Assembly (NCBI GenBank): GCA_007133925.1
Contig: SLLU01000143.1
Location: forward strand, 1 to 9,585
DNA from: Candidatus Halarchaeoplasma halalkaliphilum
Lineage (GTDB): Archaea; Thermoplasmatota; Thermoplasmata; Halarchaeoplasmatales; Halarchaeoplasmataceae
Reading direction: 5' to 3'
DNA length: 9,585 nucleotides
This document shows, one piece after another, positions 1 through 6,170 of the stretch. Each line of letters opens with the position of its first letter. Position 1 is the first letter of the stretch. The notes beneath the pieces were generated by a model. It worked only from the letters and a program-made list of their open reading frames with translations. It made no database searches and was not told the DNA's origin. The translations under genes were made by a program, and so were the position numbers.

Positions 1-116
1 CACGTCGGTATCACCATCTCCGGTTCGGCCTTGATCTTCTTGGCCATCATTATGAGCTTCTGCTCCTCCACCTTGCTTGCCCGCTTGGGCCCCCTGCCGA
101 ACAATCCCCTGAACAT
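1..116 (-). CDS. Unidentified protein, N-terminal 38 residues only
   Basis: Partial gene running off the left edge of the window. I do not recognise it. The visible N-terminus begins MFRGLFGRGPKRASK and is strongly basic, followed by a helix-like stretch around VEEQKLIMMAKKIKAEPEM, then VIPT at the edge. The ATG was chosen because a Shine-Dalgarno-like AGGAAGGG lies 7 bases before it, just after the stop of the preceding 62-residue gene. The 14-base gap suggests co-transcription and translational coupling with that gene. The reading frame remains open upstream of the ATG, overlapping the end of the 62-residue ORF in another frame. A sequencing frameshift joining the two into one protein therefore cannot be excluded. 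No function is proposed. Confidence 0.5.
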   Translation of the reverse strand, partial: MFRGLFGRGPKRASKVEEQKLIMMAKKIKAEPEMVIPT

Positions 117-130
117 GTTATTTCCCTTCC

Positions 131-319
131 TCACTTCATATAGAGCCCCGGCGGCCTTTTCGAGTACTTGCTGGCCTTCCGGGCCATCACTATCTCCTGG
201 GCCACCCTTGTCTTGTTGGACAATCCTTCCGGATTCCCAATCCCTTCACGGGCAGCCATAAGGTTGAGTTCGTTTCGCGTGTATCTTTCCACCAGCTCTT
301 GGACGCTTTCTTCAACCAT
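131..319 (-). CDS. Small protein (62 aa) with helix-extended-helix-like segment
   Basis: Short ORF whose middle (residues ~14-43, with NELNLMAAREGIGNPEGLSN followed by KTRVAQEIV) has the pattern of SAP/HeH or Rho-N-like modules: helix, glycine-containing turn, extended segment, 'sK.elaeaI' helix. Such modules commonly bind nucleic acid or act as small interaction domains. The C-terminal tail (ARKASKYSKRPPGLYMK) is basic, which fits nucleic-acid contact, but that is inference. The ATG at 319 lies about 27 bases downstream of the centre of a TATA-like ACTAAAATAAG on the same strand, with no Shine-Dalgarno site, so a leaderless transcript is likely. It is transcribed divergently from rfcS and probably forms an operon with the partial gene at the left edge. 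No specific family recognised. Confidence 0.55.
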   Translation of the reverse strand: MVEESVQELVERYTRNELNLMAAREGIGNPEGLSNKTRVAQEIVMARKASKYSKRPPGLYMK

Positions 320-340
320 GGATGTGTAATGAACCCGGTC

Positions 341-352
341 TTATTTTAGTTT
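341..352 (-). promoter_or_regulatory. TATA-like box for the leftward two-gene unit
   Basis: On the minus strand this reads AACTAAAATAAG. Its centre is about 27 bases before the ATG at 319, the archaeal TATA-to-start-site distance, so transcription would begin at or just before the start codon. It is paired divergently with the rfcS promoter about 35 bp away. Confidence 0.45.
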
Positions 353-375
353 GCCCCCCGGCTTATGAACATACG

Positions 376-386
376 AAAAATATATT
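376..386 (+). promoter_or_regulatory. TATA-like box for rfcS
   Basis: AAAAATATATT, the strongest A/T run before rfcS. Its centre lies about 30 bases before the ATG at 412. The predicted start site is near 406-409, giving a very short leader. This argues against translation beginning at the upstream in-frame ATG at 322, which lies before the box. Confidence 0.55.
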
Positions 387-411
387 ATGTTTCCCTGCGT
401 GCACCGAGAGG

Positions 412-1365
412 ATGGAAAAGATATGGACCGAGAAGTACAGGCCAAAGGTTCTAGACGACATATACGGTCAGGAACGGGTGGTGGAGCGTCTGAAGGCATA
501 CGTGGAAAAGGGATCACTACCCCACCTGCTCTTCGCCGGCCCGGCAGGAACTGGGAAGACCACTTCGGCCATCGCCCTGTCCAAGGAGATGTACGGGGAG
601 CATTGGAAGGCGGCTTTTCTTGAACTGAACGCCAGCGATGAGAGGGGGATAGACGTCATACGTCACAAGATAAAGGAATACGCCCGGACCACCACCATAA
701 GCCAGCGTGGTTTCAAGATCATATTCATGGACGAGGCGGACTCCCTCACCCAGGAGGCCCAGGCCGCTTTGAGAAGGACCATGGAGAAGTACTCAAACAA
801 CTGCAGGTTCGTACTGTCGTGTAACTACTCATCAAAGATAATAGAACCAATTCAATCCAGATGCGCCGTTTTCAGGTTCAGGCTCATCACCGATGATAAC
901 GTGAAGAAGTGGATAGAACACATCGCTGAAGAAGAGGGACTGAAAATATCCGAAGAGGCAACACATATGCTTGTCCGTTTGTCCGAGGGGGATCTGAGGA
1001 GGGCCACCAACCTGCTCCAGATATCCGCATCCACCACGAATGATATCACCGGAGAAGTGGTCAGGCAGAGCGCCAACATAGCCCGACCCCAGGATATAGA
1101 GGATCTGATACTATCAGCCCTAAAAGACGATTTCGTGGTGGTCAGGAACAAGCTGGACGAACTCCTCATAGAACACGGGTTATCGGGAGGGGATATCATA
1201 AAGCAGATACACAAGAGTATATACAACATACCCATGGACAACTGGCACCGTATGAAGCTGGTGGAGAGGATCGGTGAGGCGGAGTACCGCATGGTGATAG
1301 GGTCCAATGAAAGGATACAGCTGGAGGCCCTACTGGTCCAGTTTGCCACGGAAAAAAAGAACTGA
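412..1365 (+). CDS. rfcS: Replication factor C small subunit (clamp loader ATPase)
   Basis: 317-residue AAA+ ATPase of the archaeal/eukaryotic clamp loader, which opens the PCNA ring and loads it at primer-template junctions for DNA replication and repair. Visible in order: the N-terminal RFC signature WTEKYRPK (residues 5-12), Walker A GPAGTGKTT (43-51), NASDERG (73-79), Walker B/DEAD (107-110), the SRC motif with the intersubunit arginine finger (149-151), and a sensor-2 region GDLRRATN (193-200). A helical collar domain follows to the end (~230-317). The length matches the family (about 320). The start is the ATG at 412 giving MEKIWTEKYRPK. The 30 extra in-frame residues from the ATG at 322 are unlike the family and precede the TATA box. 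No intein interrupts the motifs, unlike some archaeal RFC genes. The stop is one base from the end of the convergent YjbQ-family gene. The large subunit is not in the window. Confidence 0.96.
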   Translation: MEKIWTEKYRPKVLDDIYGQERVVERLKAYVEKGSLPHLLFAGPAGTGKTTSAIALSKEMYGEHWKAAFLELNASDERGIDVIRHKIKEYARTTTISQRGFKIIFMDEADSLTQEAQAALRRTMEKYSNNCRFVLSCNYSSKIIEPIQSRCAVFRFRLITDDNVKKWIEHIAEEEGLKISEEATHMLVRLSEGDLRRATNLLQISASTTNDITGEVVRQSANIARPQDIEDLILSALKDDFVVVRNKLDELLIEHGLSGGDIIKQIHKSIYNIPMDNWHRMKLVERIGEAEYRMVIGSNERIQLEALLVQFATEKKN

Positions 1366-1366
1366 A

Positions 1367-1786
1367 CTATTCTCCCATTATCTTAACGATTATTTTTCGC
1401 TCCCGGGCAGGAACATCCATGTCACATAGGACTATCTGCTGCCACGTACCCAGTGTCAATCGACCATTGGAAAGGGGAACCGTAAGGCTGGGTCCTATGA
1501 AAGCGGCCCTCACGTGAGAATGACCGTTACCGTCCTGCCAGCGCTCGTGATGTTCGTACCTCAACCCCTTGGGAAAGAGTCTCTCCAGGGCCCTGGGTAT
1601 GTCCTCCAGGAGACCGGGTTCGTACTCCAGTGTGGTTATGGCACCGGTGGAGCCGGGTACGAAGACCAATACCATCCCATCCCGGATACCGCTTTTTGAC
1701 ACCGCTTGGGAAACCTGGGGCGTTATATCCTTTATATCCAGTTCGTGGGCCGTCTGTACGGTGAACACTATCTCCTTAACTGTCAT
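1367..1786 (-). CDS. YjbQ/UPF0047 family protein
   Basis: 139-residue single-domain protein of the YjbQ (UPF0047) family. The family is annotated as having secondary thiamine-phosphate synthase activity in vitro, and its true cellular role is unsettled. Family signatures are VPGSTGAITTLEYEPG (residues 43-58) and a long conserved block from DGNGHSHVRAA (85-95) through IGPSLTVPLSNGRL (97-110) to TLGTWQQI (111-118), near the expected C-terminal position. The HSH cluster at 89-91 is part of the likely metal/active-site region. Where many members have an H-T-T segment in the first motif, this one has G-S-T, which I believe marks a distinct subgroup. The start is the ATG at 1786 because family members begin at this point and GGTGGT lies just upstream. 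The open frame continues to a possible start at 1846 that would overlap the ATPase gene. It lies 52 bp after the ATPase stop on the same strand and could be read through from it. Confidence 0.88.
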   Translation of the reverse strand: MTVKEIVFTVQTAHELDIKDITPQVSQAVSKSGIRDGMVLVFVPGSTGAITTLEYEPGLLEDIPRALERLFPKGLRYEHHERWQDGNGHSHVRAAFIGPSLTVPLSNGRLTLGTWQQIVLCDMDVPARERKIIVKIMGE

Positions 1787-1838
1787 GCCACCACCGATAG
1801 CATGGTACCCACTAAACACTTTCGGTCGAGGGGATAAC

Positions 1839-3152
1839 TCAAACAAGTAGCATCAACCATGCCGGTACGAAGTGTATCTTTATATCATCCAAAATCTCCG
1901 TTTTCAAGGTGTTATTGGTTACCAGTATCCCGGAGGACACTTTTTCCTCTTTTGCAAATTCCACGAGGCCCCTTAGGTCACTGTTCCTTATGTTTTCCTT
2001 ATATTTTACTTCCAAAGGCAACGTTTCAAAACGGGATGTACATATCACCATATCCACCTCCTTTTTGCCTTTCCAGTAATTCACCTCATGAGACCTGCGC
2101 AGGTGATTGTAAACAGCGGTTTCAACCTTCAACCCCATATCCATATTTTCAAGTATTGAAAATCCGTGATCCGCCACGTAAACCTTGGGATTTTTTCGCA
2201 GGCTCTTGAGCTTACTCCGGGAATAGAGCATGGACCGGTCCACAAGAAAAGACGTTTCAAGATGATCTATATACTCCTTTATGGTCTCGTACTTGGTACC
2301 CAATGAATCCGCCATCTGATTGTAGTTGATCTGCTGACCGGATTCTCTGATAAAATGATAAAACATTCCTTCTAACACCTCGATCCTCTTCACGGGCAGC
2401 ATGTTGATTATATCCCTGTAAAAGCTCAAGCTTACCATATCATTGAGATAACCTCTCTTATCCTCTTTCTCATAAATTTCCGGAAATCCACCGAATTCAA
2501 GATACTGGTTAAATTTGATCCTTATCTCCTGGGCGTTGGCCGGATATACCACCTGGTCTTGGACGATCCCTTCCAGGTCCATCCTGGGATATTCCGTCTT
2601 CTCGAACCTCAGATATTCACCGAAAGAGAAGGGGTGTATCCTGTTTATTCGTATACGACCCACCAAACTTTCTCCGGCACCCCTGGTTATGTTCATGGAT
2701 GAAGACCCGGAGATAACAAATTTGATGTTGTATCCCCGATCCCATATGGACTTTACCTCCTCTCCCCAGTTTTCAACCTTTTGCACCTCGTCCAGGAAAA
2801 TAAAAACTCTTTGTTTCAGGTTAGAAGGGGACTTCCCCAGTATCTTTTCGCAATACAGATGAAAAACGTCTCTGACCAAATACTCCTTTTTTTCCATGGC
2901 ATCGAAAGAGAAGTAGAAAATGTGTCTGGCCTCATTTTCCCTTAACAGAAGATCTATCATCTGTTTCATCAAGGTGGTCTTTCCGGTACGTCTCAGTCCT
3001 ATGAGTGCGGTTACGTGGTCTTGATCGATCTCCCCCATAAAATGATCGAATATCTCCCGGTGGATCAGACCCTCCTTGAGCTCTATCCGACCCAGGTTCC
3101 ACCAGGGATTCTGTCTGTGCATCTCCTCCTGAAGCTCGTATCCATCTATCAT
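1839..3152 (-). CDS. AAA+ ATPase with C-terminal DUF4143 domain
   Basis: 437-residue protein of the AAA_14/DUF4143 ATPase group, common in archaea and bacteria with scattered distribution and mostly unknown function. An N-terminal AAA+ domain carries Walker A GLRRTGKTT (52-60), Walker B FIFLDEVQ (117-124), a sensor-1-like SGSSS (149-153 region) and ESLVGRI (161-167) ahead of the typical HPFSFGEYL (173-181). GGFPEIYE (221-228) follows, then a winged-helix-like region (~255-305). The C-terminal part shows KKEVDMVI (363-370) and LPLEVKY (378-384), an arrangement resembling the D...ExK core of PD-(D/E)XK nucleases, which is known in DUF4143 proteins. Start: ATG at 3152, the first in frame and close to the promoter. 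A second ATG at 3122 has AGGAGGAG directly abutting it, too close for a normal ribosome site. The gene is more AT-rich than its neighbours in the lines I counted, suggesting transfer. Two operator-like repeats precede it. Confidence 0.9.
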   Translation of the reverse strand: MIDGYELQEEMHRQNPWWNLGRIELKEGLIHREIFDHFMGEIDQDHVTALIGLRRTGKTTLMKQMIDLLLRENEARHIFYFSFDAMEKKEYLVRDVFHLYCEKILGKSPSNLKQRVFIFLDEVQKVENWGEEVKSIWDRGYNIKFVISGSSSMNITRGAGESLVGRIRINRIHPFSFGEYLRFEKTEYPRMDLEGIVQDQVVYPANAQEIRIKFNQYLEFGGFPEIYEKEDKRGYLNDMVSLSFYRDIINMLPVKRIEVLEGMFYHFIRESGQQINYNQMADSLGTKYETIKEYIDHLETSFLVDRSMLYSRSKLKSLRKNPKVYVADHGFSILENMDMGLKVETAVYNHLRRSHEVNYWKGKKEVDMVICTSRFETLPLEVKYKENIRNSDLRGLVEFAKEEKVSSGILVTNNTLKTEILDDIKIHFVPAWLMLLV

Positions 3153-3179
3153 GCATCATAACAATGGATTCGGTGGTAC

Positions 3180-3190
3180 AAAAACTTATG
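3180..3190 (-). promoter_or_regulatory. Possible TATA-like element of the ATPase gene
   Basis: On the minus strand this reads CATAAGTTTTT. Its centre is about 33 bases before the ATG at 3152, predicting a short leader. It directly adjoins the promoter-proximal copy of the 20-bp repeat, whose GAATGAAA end would occupy the BRE position just upstream of the box. The A/T match is weak. Confidence 0.35.
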
Positions 3191-3191
3191 G

Positions 3192-3244
3192 TTTCATTCC
3201 AGTTACCGGAACGTTTTGACCGGTTTTCATTCCAGTTACCGGAA
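3192..3244. repeat. Two identical 20-bp direct repeats, 33 bp apart
   Basis: TTTCATTCCAGTTACCGGAA occurs exactly twice, at 3192-3211 and 3225-3244, separated by 13 bases that themselves contain ACCGG. Each copy holds an imperfect palindrome, TTCCAGTTACCGGAA (12 of 15 positions match its reverse complement). The 33-bp period is about three helical turns, so two bound proteins would lie on the same face of the DNA. The pair sits between the herA stop and the ATPase start and touches the predicted promoter of the ATPase gene. This suggests an operator or a recognition site for the ATPase itself. Two copies with a 13-base spacer are not a CRISPR array. Confidence 0.8.
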
Positions 3245-3255
3245 GAATCCACCCG

Positions 3256-4749
3256 CTAAAAGAACACCAGTTTCTTCTTCTCCTGGCTCTTGGCTATGTC
3301 CTCGAACAGGTCTATCTTGATGGGGACTGCGAATTTGGTGAATATGCTGCTCACTATGGCCTCACCCTTGTCAAGACTGGCTATGTTCTTGCTGTCCTTG
3401 GACAGGTCCTGGGCAACGCTTCCGATTATGGCCTCCCGCTCGCTCCGCATCTCGTTGCCCAGTATTATCTTGGTGTTCATGTTTGCCAGTAGCTCCCGGG
3501 GGATCATGCTTGACAGCTGTGTTATGGCGATCAAACCAACCCTGAACTTGCGCCCTTCCCTGGCGATGGTATGGAAAATGTTCCTTCCGGCCCTCTCGCC
3601 CAGGACCCGGGGGGCCTCCTCTATGACTATGCTTATGGTGGGCTTGTCATCCAGCTCTCCGACCTCCTTGTAGTGTTTGTAACGGTTGAACATGCGGTTG
3701 GTGATCATACCTGCTATCAAAAGCTCCTTGTCCTGGGACATGGAACTGGTATCCAGTATCACCTTTTTACCGGATTCCATGGACTCAACTATCTGTTCCA
3801 GCAGGTTCTCGCACCCCTGGGTGGTGAATATACCGCCCCTGCAGTACACCCGGTCCCCTTCCCTGTGCACATCTATGGCCAGGGACAGTTTCCTGCGGAG
3901 AACGTCCATGGTGGTCTCCTGTATACCCCGGGCCCTGGATTCCTCCTCATCACCCAGGAACACACGGGTGAGCCATCTATCCCCGTACTCCTCATGATAA
4001 ACGTACATGGCATCGGTCTGGGCGGATGTCAGGTCGATTATGCCGCTGAGATCCCAGGGTTTTAACAGGTCTATGTTCAACTTAAGGCTGAATCCGCCTT
4101 TTGGGGGATTGGGTGAATAGTACTCCACCCTCTTGGACGCCAGGGAGTGATCCTTCACACCCAGTTCGTTCCTGCCGTAGTACTCATCGTGGGGATCTAT
4201 TATGAGCATGCCGCAGTAATCCGTGGGGACGAGGTTCCACAGCATCACCTTGACCAGGTTGCTCTTTCCCCTTCCCGTGGTCGCCGGGATCAGTATGTGG
4301 TGAGACAAAGCCTTCTTTCCGTCTATGAACACAGGAACGTCCAGCACCCGGCTGCCACTCCGTATCTTCCCAAGGTAAAGGCCGTTATCCGGTTTGTCCA
4401 GGAATGCGAAATCGCCTTCATCCACCCTATCGACCTTGTTGAAGAAGGGAGGCAGCCTTTTGGGTATCTTGGCTTCACCGTCCCTTACCTGTACCAGCAG
4501 TTTGGCCTTGGCGGTTATGTAATTCCTTATCTCCTCCTCCATGAGATGGGTATCGTCGTACCCCTCCAACTGCATACCGCTTATCCTGGCAAGGTCATCG
4601 TCCTCCATCAAGGATCGGTATCCAAGGTCATGGACCTGGAGTATCACATCCCCCACCGACAGCAGTTCACCTATCTCTATGGTCTTTCCAGCTTTCTGCC
4701 TTACATAAAGCTCTCCGTACTCTCCGCCTATTATCTGTCCTACACTCAT
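3256..4749 (-). CDS. herA: HerA hexameric DNA translocase
   Basis: 497-residue HerA/FtsK-superfamily ATPase that, with NurA, resects DNA double-strand-break ends for homologous recombination in archaea. The N-terminal ~95 residues fit the HAS-barrel (MSVGQIIGGEYGELYVRQ... with VGDVILQVHD). The RecA-like motor follows: Walker A ATTGRGKSN (156-164), the conserved IDPHDEY (184-190), an inserted helical region (~230-320), Walker B IVIEEAP with catalytic glutamate (374-380), REGRKFRVGL with a likely arginine finger (397-406), and ITQLSSMIP (409-417). The C-terminal tail is short and basic, then hydrophobic (KKKLVFF). Length is normal for the family. The ATG at 4749 follows the nurA stop by 13 bases with GTGAT-type partial complementarity to 16S rRNA, so translation is probably coupled. 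mre11 and rad50, often clustered with this pair, are not adjacent on either side. Confidence 0.93.
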   Translation of the reverse strand: MSVGQIIGGEYGELYVRQKAGKTIEIGELLSVGDVILQVHDLGYRSLMEDDDLARISGMQLEGYDDTHLMEEEIRNYITAKAKLLVQVRDGEAKIPKRLPPFFNKVDRVDEGDFAFLDKPDNGLYLGKIRSGSRVLDVPVFIDGKKALSHHILIPATTGRGKSNLVKVMLWNLVPTDYCGMLIIDPHDEYYGRNELGVKDHSLASKRVEYYSPNPPKGGFSLKLNIDLLKPWDLSGIIDLTSAQTDAMYVYHEEYGDRWLTRVFLGDEEESRARGIQETTMDVLRRKLSLAIDVHREGDRVYCRGGIFTTQGCENLLEQIVESMESGKKVILDTSSMSQDKELLIAGMITNRMFNRYKHYKEVGELDDKPTISIVIEEAPRVLGERAGRNIFHTIAREGRKFRVGLIAITQLSSMIPRELLANMNTKIILGNEMRSEREAIIGSVAQDLSKDSKNIASLDKGEAIVSSIFTKFAVPIKIDLFEDIAKSQEKKKLVFF

Positions 4750-4762
4750 AACACATCACATC

Positions 4763-5782
4763 TTATAGTTCGCTCAACCGGTCATGGGCATCCAGGGCCC
4801 TCATCCTGTACGAAAGGGTTCTGTCCATCCTGTCACCACCTGCCCTTCGCAAATGCTTCACTTCCTCGTCGGATACCCTGGCCCTTATGTCTGCATCCAC
4901 GAGGCAGTAGGGATAACCAAGAAAGAGAGGGTCTTTGGCCTGCTCCGCCAGGTATCCCAGTATCTCGCTTTTATCACCTGAAAAACCGTCAAAGAACTCC
5001 GTTCTGAAAACGTACTCCGAACGGGGGTGGTATTTCACTACGGACATGTCACCCCTGTGGTCCGGGTTCCTGTTCACCACCAGGGGATGATAATACCAAG
5101 GAGAAGTGTCCATATCCCTGGCCAGATACCTCACCGCAGACACAAGGGAGTGTCCGGCGGTGGTCCGCAGCGCGCAACTTTTTGCTATACCCACCAGTAC
5201 CACACCCTTTTCCCCCACCGCGTTGTAGAGTGCGTCGGCATATCCCTTTTCACCTTCAACACTGGTCTGGAGAACACCGTCCTTCACCAGTATATCCCCT
5301 TCCTCCAGGTGCTCCTCAACAGCATACTTCATGGCACTCCACTCAAGGTACGTGCGTATCACCCGGCCGGCGTTTTCGGCATCCCCCAGTTCCCCCTTCC
5401 TGAGAACGTACTCCCTTTCGGTGACCGGTATATCAGAGTCAATAGTATGAAGACTGCATTCCACGTATCCATCCATATCCTTGGCCACCAGATAAGCGTT
5501 CAGGGGTTTTAGGTTCTTCAACCTTTTACGACCCCGGAACAGATTAACGTATACCCTGAGTAAATGGAGTGAATCCACCGGAGAACGATAGATGCAGTTG
5601 TTCCCTCCGTCAACGGAGCAAACGCTCCTATCACCCCTGCTAACCGGTGAGAATTCATACAAGTTATCCCGGGAAAGGGGTACGGATTCGTAGTAGCCCT
5701 GATGATGGTGAAACACCGGATCACCCCATTGGTCGGGCACACCTCCCATATCCTCTATTATGTCCCAAAGTTCACGTATCAT
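4763..5782 (-). CDS. nurA: NurA 5'-3' nuclease
   Basis: 339-residue NurA-domain protein, the nuclease partner that docks on the HerA hexamer and degrades the 5' strand at broken ends. Numbered from a possible TTG start four codons upstream, the family's acidic metal-binding motifs are visible: SVDGGNN (60-66), the strand-and-Asp motif ILVKDGVLQTS (168-178), GIAKS (202-206), and the C-terminal CLVDADIRARVSDEE (297-311). The fold resembles RNase H. The first gene of a two-gene operon, it ends 13 bases before herA. The ATG at 5782 is preferred over the in-frame TTG at 5794: a TATA-like element at 5811-5822 predicts transcription starting near 5790, which would leave the TTG outside or at the very end of the message. 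No Shine-Dalgarno site is seen, so the message is probably near-leaderless. Confidence 0.9.
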   Translation of the reverse strand: MIRELWDIIEDMGGVPDQWGDPVFHHHQGYYESVPLSRDNLYEFSPVSRGDRSVCSVDGGNNCIYRSPVDSLHLLRVYVNLFRGRKRLKNLKPLNAYLVAKDMDGYVECSLHTIDSDIPVTEREYVLRKGELGDAENAGRVIRTYLEWSAMKYAVEEHLEEGDILVKDGVLQTSVEGEKGYADALYNAVGEKGVVLVGIAKSCALRTTAGHSLVSAVRYLARDMDTSPWYYHPLVVNRNPDHRGDMSVVKYHPRSEYVFRTEFFDGFSGDKSEILGYLAEQAKDPLFLGYPYCLVDADIRARVSDEEVKHLRRAGGDRMDRTLSYRMRALDAHDRLSEL

Positions 5783-5810
5783 ACCGTTGGACAATATGCC
5801 AGGGAGTACT

Positions 5811-5822
5811 TAACGTTTAACG
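5811..5822 (-). promoter_or_regulatory. TATA-like box of the nurA-herA operon
   Basis: Minus strand reads CGTTAAACGTTA, a partly palindromic A/T element. The centre lies about 34 bases before the ATG at 5782, giving a predicted leader of under ten bases. It diverges from the cold-shock gene promoter about 40 bp away. Confidence 0.45.
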
Positions 5823-5856
5823 AGAGGGGTGTACGAAAGTGCCACAGATGAGACCT

Positions 5857-5868
5857 AAAAGTATAAAT
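5857..5868 (+). promoter_or_regulatory. TATA box of the cold-shock gene
   Basis: AAAAGTATAAAT is the best TATA match in the window. A start site about 25 bp downstream (near 5888-5890) would give a leader of roughly 30 bases containing the perfect Shine-Dalgarno site. The A/T match and the ribosome site together suggest a strongly expressed gene. Confidence 0.6.
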
Positions 5869-5903
5869 CGAAGCAAGTTTAAGGGGGCAGCAATAAAAGA
5901 AAA

Positions 5904-5911
5904 GGAGGTGA
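5904..5911 (+). promoter_or_regulatory. Perfect Shine-Dalgarno site for the cold-shock gene
   Basis: GGAGGTGA, full complementarity to the conserved 3' end of 16S rRNA, 7 bases before the ATG at 5919. It fixes the start codon. It contrasts with several other genes here that lack any such site. Confidence 0.85.
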
Positions 5912-5918
5912 ACTAAAG

Positions 5919-6113
5919 ATGAAGGGAACAGTAAAATTCTTCAATGATATGAAGAACTTTGGTTTCATCCAGCCCGACGAAGGTGACAAGGACGTATTCG
6001 TACATCGCAGTGACCTGGAAGGTATAAACTTCCTCAAGGAAGGAGACCTCGTTGAATTCGAAGTCGGCGAAGGAGAAAAAGGTCCGAAGGCAATCAACGT
6101 GAAGAAATTGTGA
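5919..6113 (+). CDS. Cold-shock-domain protein (CspA-like)
   Basis: 64-residue single cold-shock domain (OB fold), a cytoplasmic single-stranded RNA/DNA-binding protein thought to act as an RNA chaperone. Both nucleic-acid motifs are present: RNP1 KNFGFIQP (12-19) and RNP2 DVFVH (25-29), followed by the usual LEG...EGDLVEFEVGEGEKGPKA pattern. Differences from bacterial CspA are visible: FF replaces the Trp-Phe of KWFN, and Asn replaces the Gly of KGFGF. The length is that of a complete protein. The start is set by the Shine-Dalgarno site. Cold-shock proteins occur in only some archaeal groups and are generally considered of bacterial origin in archaea, which may hint at lineage. The gene stands alone, convergent with the diadenylate cyclase gene and divergent from nurA. 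Confidence 0.93.
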   Translation: MKGTVKFFNDMKNFGFIQPDEGDKDVFVHRSDLEGINFLKEGDLVEFEVGEGEKGPKAINVKKL

Positions 6114-6144
6114 ACCATTGTTCTTCACTTTATACGGATCGAAA

Positions 6145-6170
6145 ACTTTTCACCATCTATTTTCTTATAT
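6145..6170 (+). terminator. T-rich termination region after the cold-shock gene
   Basis: The short convergent gap contains two plus-strand T-rich runs, ACTTTTC and CTATTTTCTTATAT, about 30-57 bases past the csp stop. Archaeal polymerase stops at such U-rich stretches without a hairpin. No stable stem was seen. On the opposite strand GTTTTCG could serve the cyclase gene. Confidence 0.4.

Noticed and set aside
322..411. In-frame N-terminal extension of the RFC small subunit by 30 residues
   Set aside because: The extension is cysteine-rich, unlike any RFC N-terminus, lies upstream of and across the TATA box, and the family start is MEKIWTEKYRPK at 412.
3192..3244. CRISPR fragment
   Set aside because: Only two units, a 13-base spacer, a partly palindromic repeat at a promoter and no cas gene nearby.
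2932..3252. Minus-strand ORF encoding a repeated SGNWNE peptide
   Set aside because: The peptide repeat comes from the two intergenic 20-bp DNA repeats, and the rest overlaps the ATPase start out of frame with no ribosome site.
3571..4065. 164-codon plus-strand reading frame inside herA
   Set aside because: Fully antisense to conserved HerA motifs and without domain-like sequence.
4147..5007. Long 286-codon plus-strand reading frame across the herA-nurA junction
   Set aside because: It is antisense to two well-supported genes, has no recognisable domain and no ribosome site, and looks like a by-product of their codon use.
3256..5782. HerA-based anti-phage defence island
   Set aside because: The partner is a canonical NurA rather than a SIR2 or DUF4297 effector, and the neighbours are housekeeping genes, so the recombination role is the simpler reading.
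5795..5918. Small RNA or riboswitch in the longest gene-free gap
   Set aside because: The 136-bp gap from 5783 to 5918 is accounted for by two divergent TATA elements and a ribosome site; I saw no tRNA-like cloverleaf, C/D-box pair or convincing stem.
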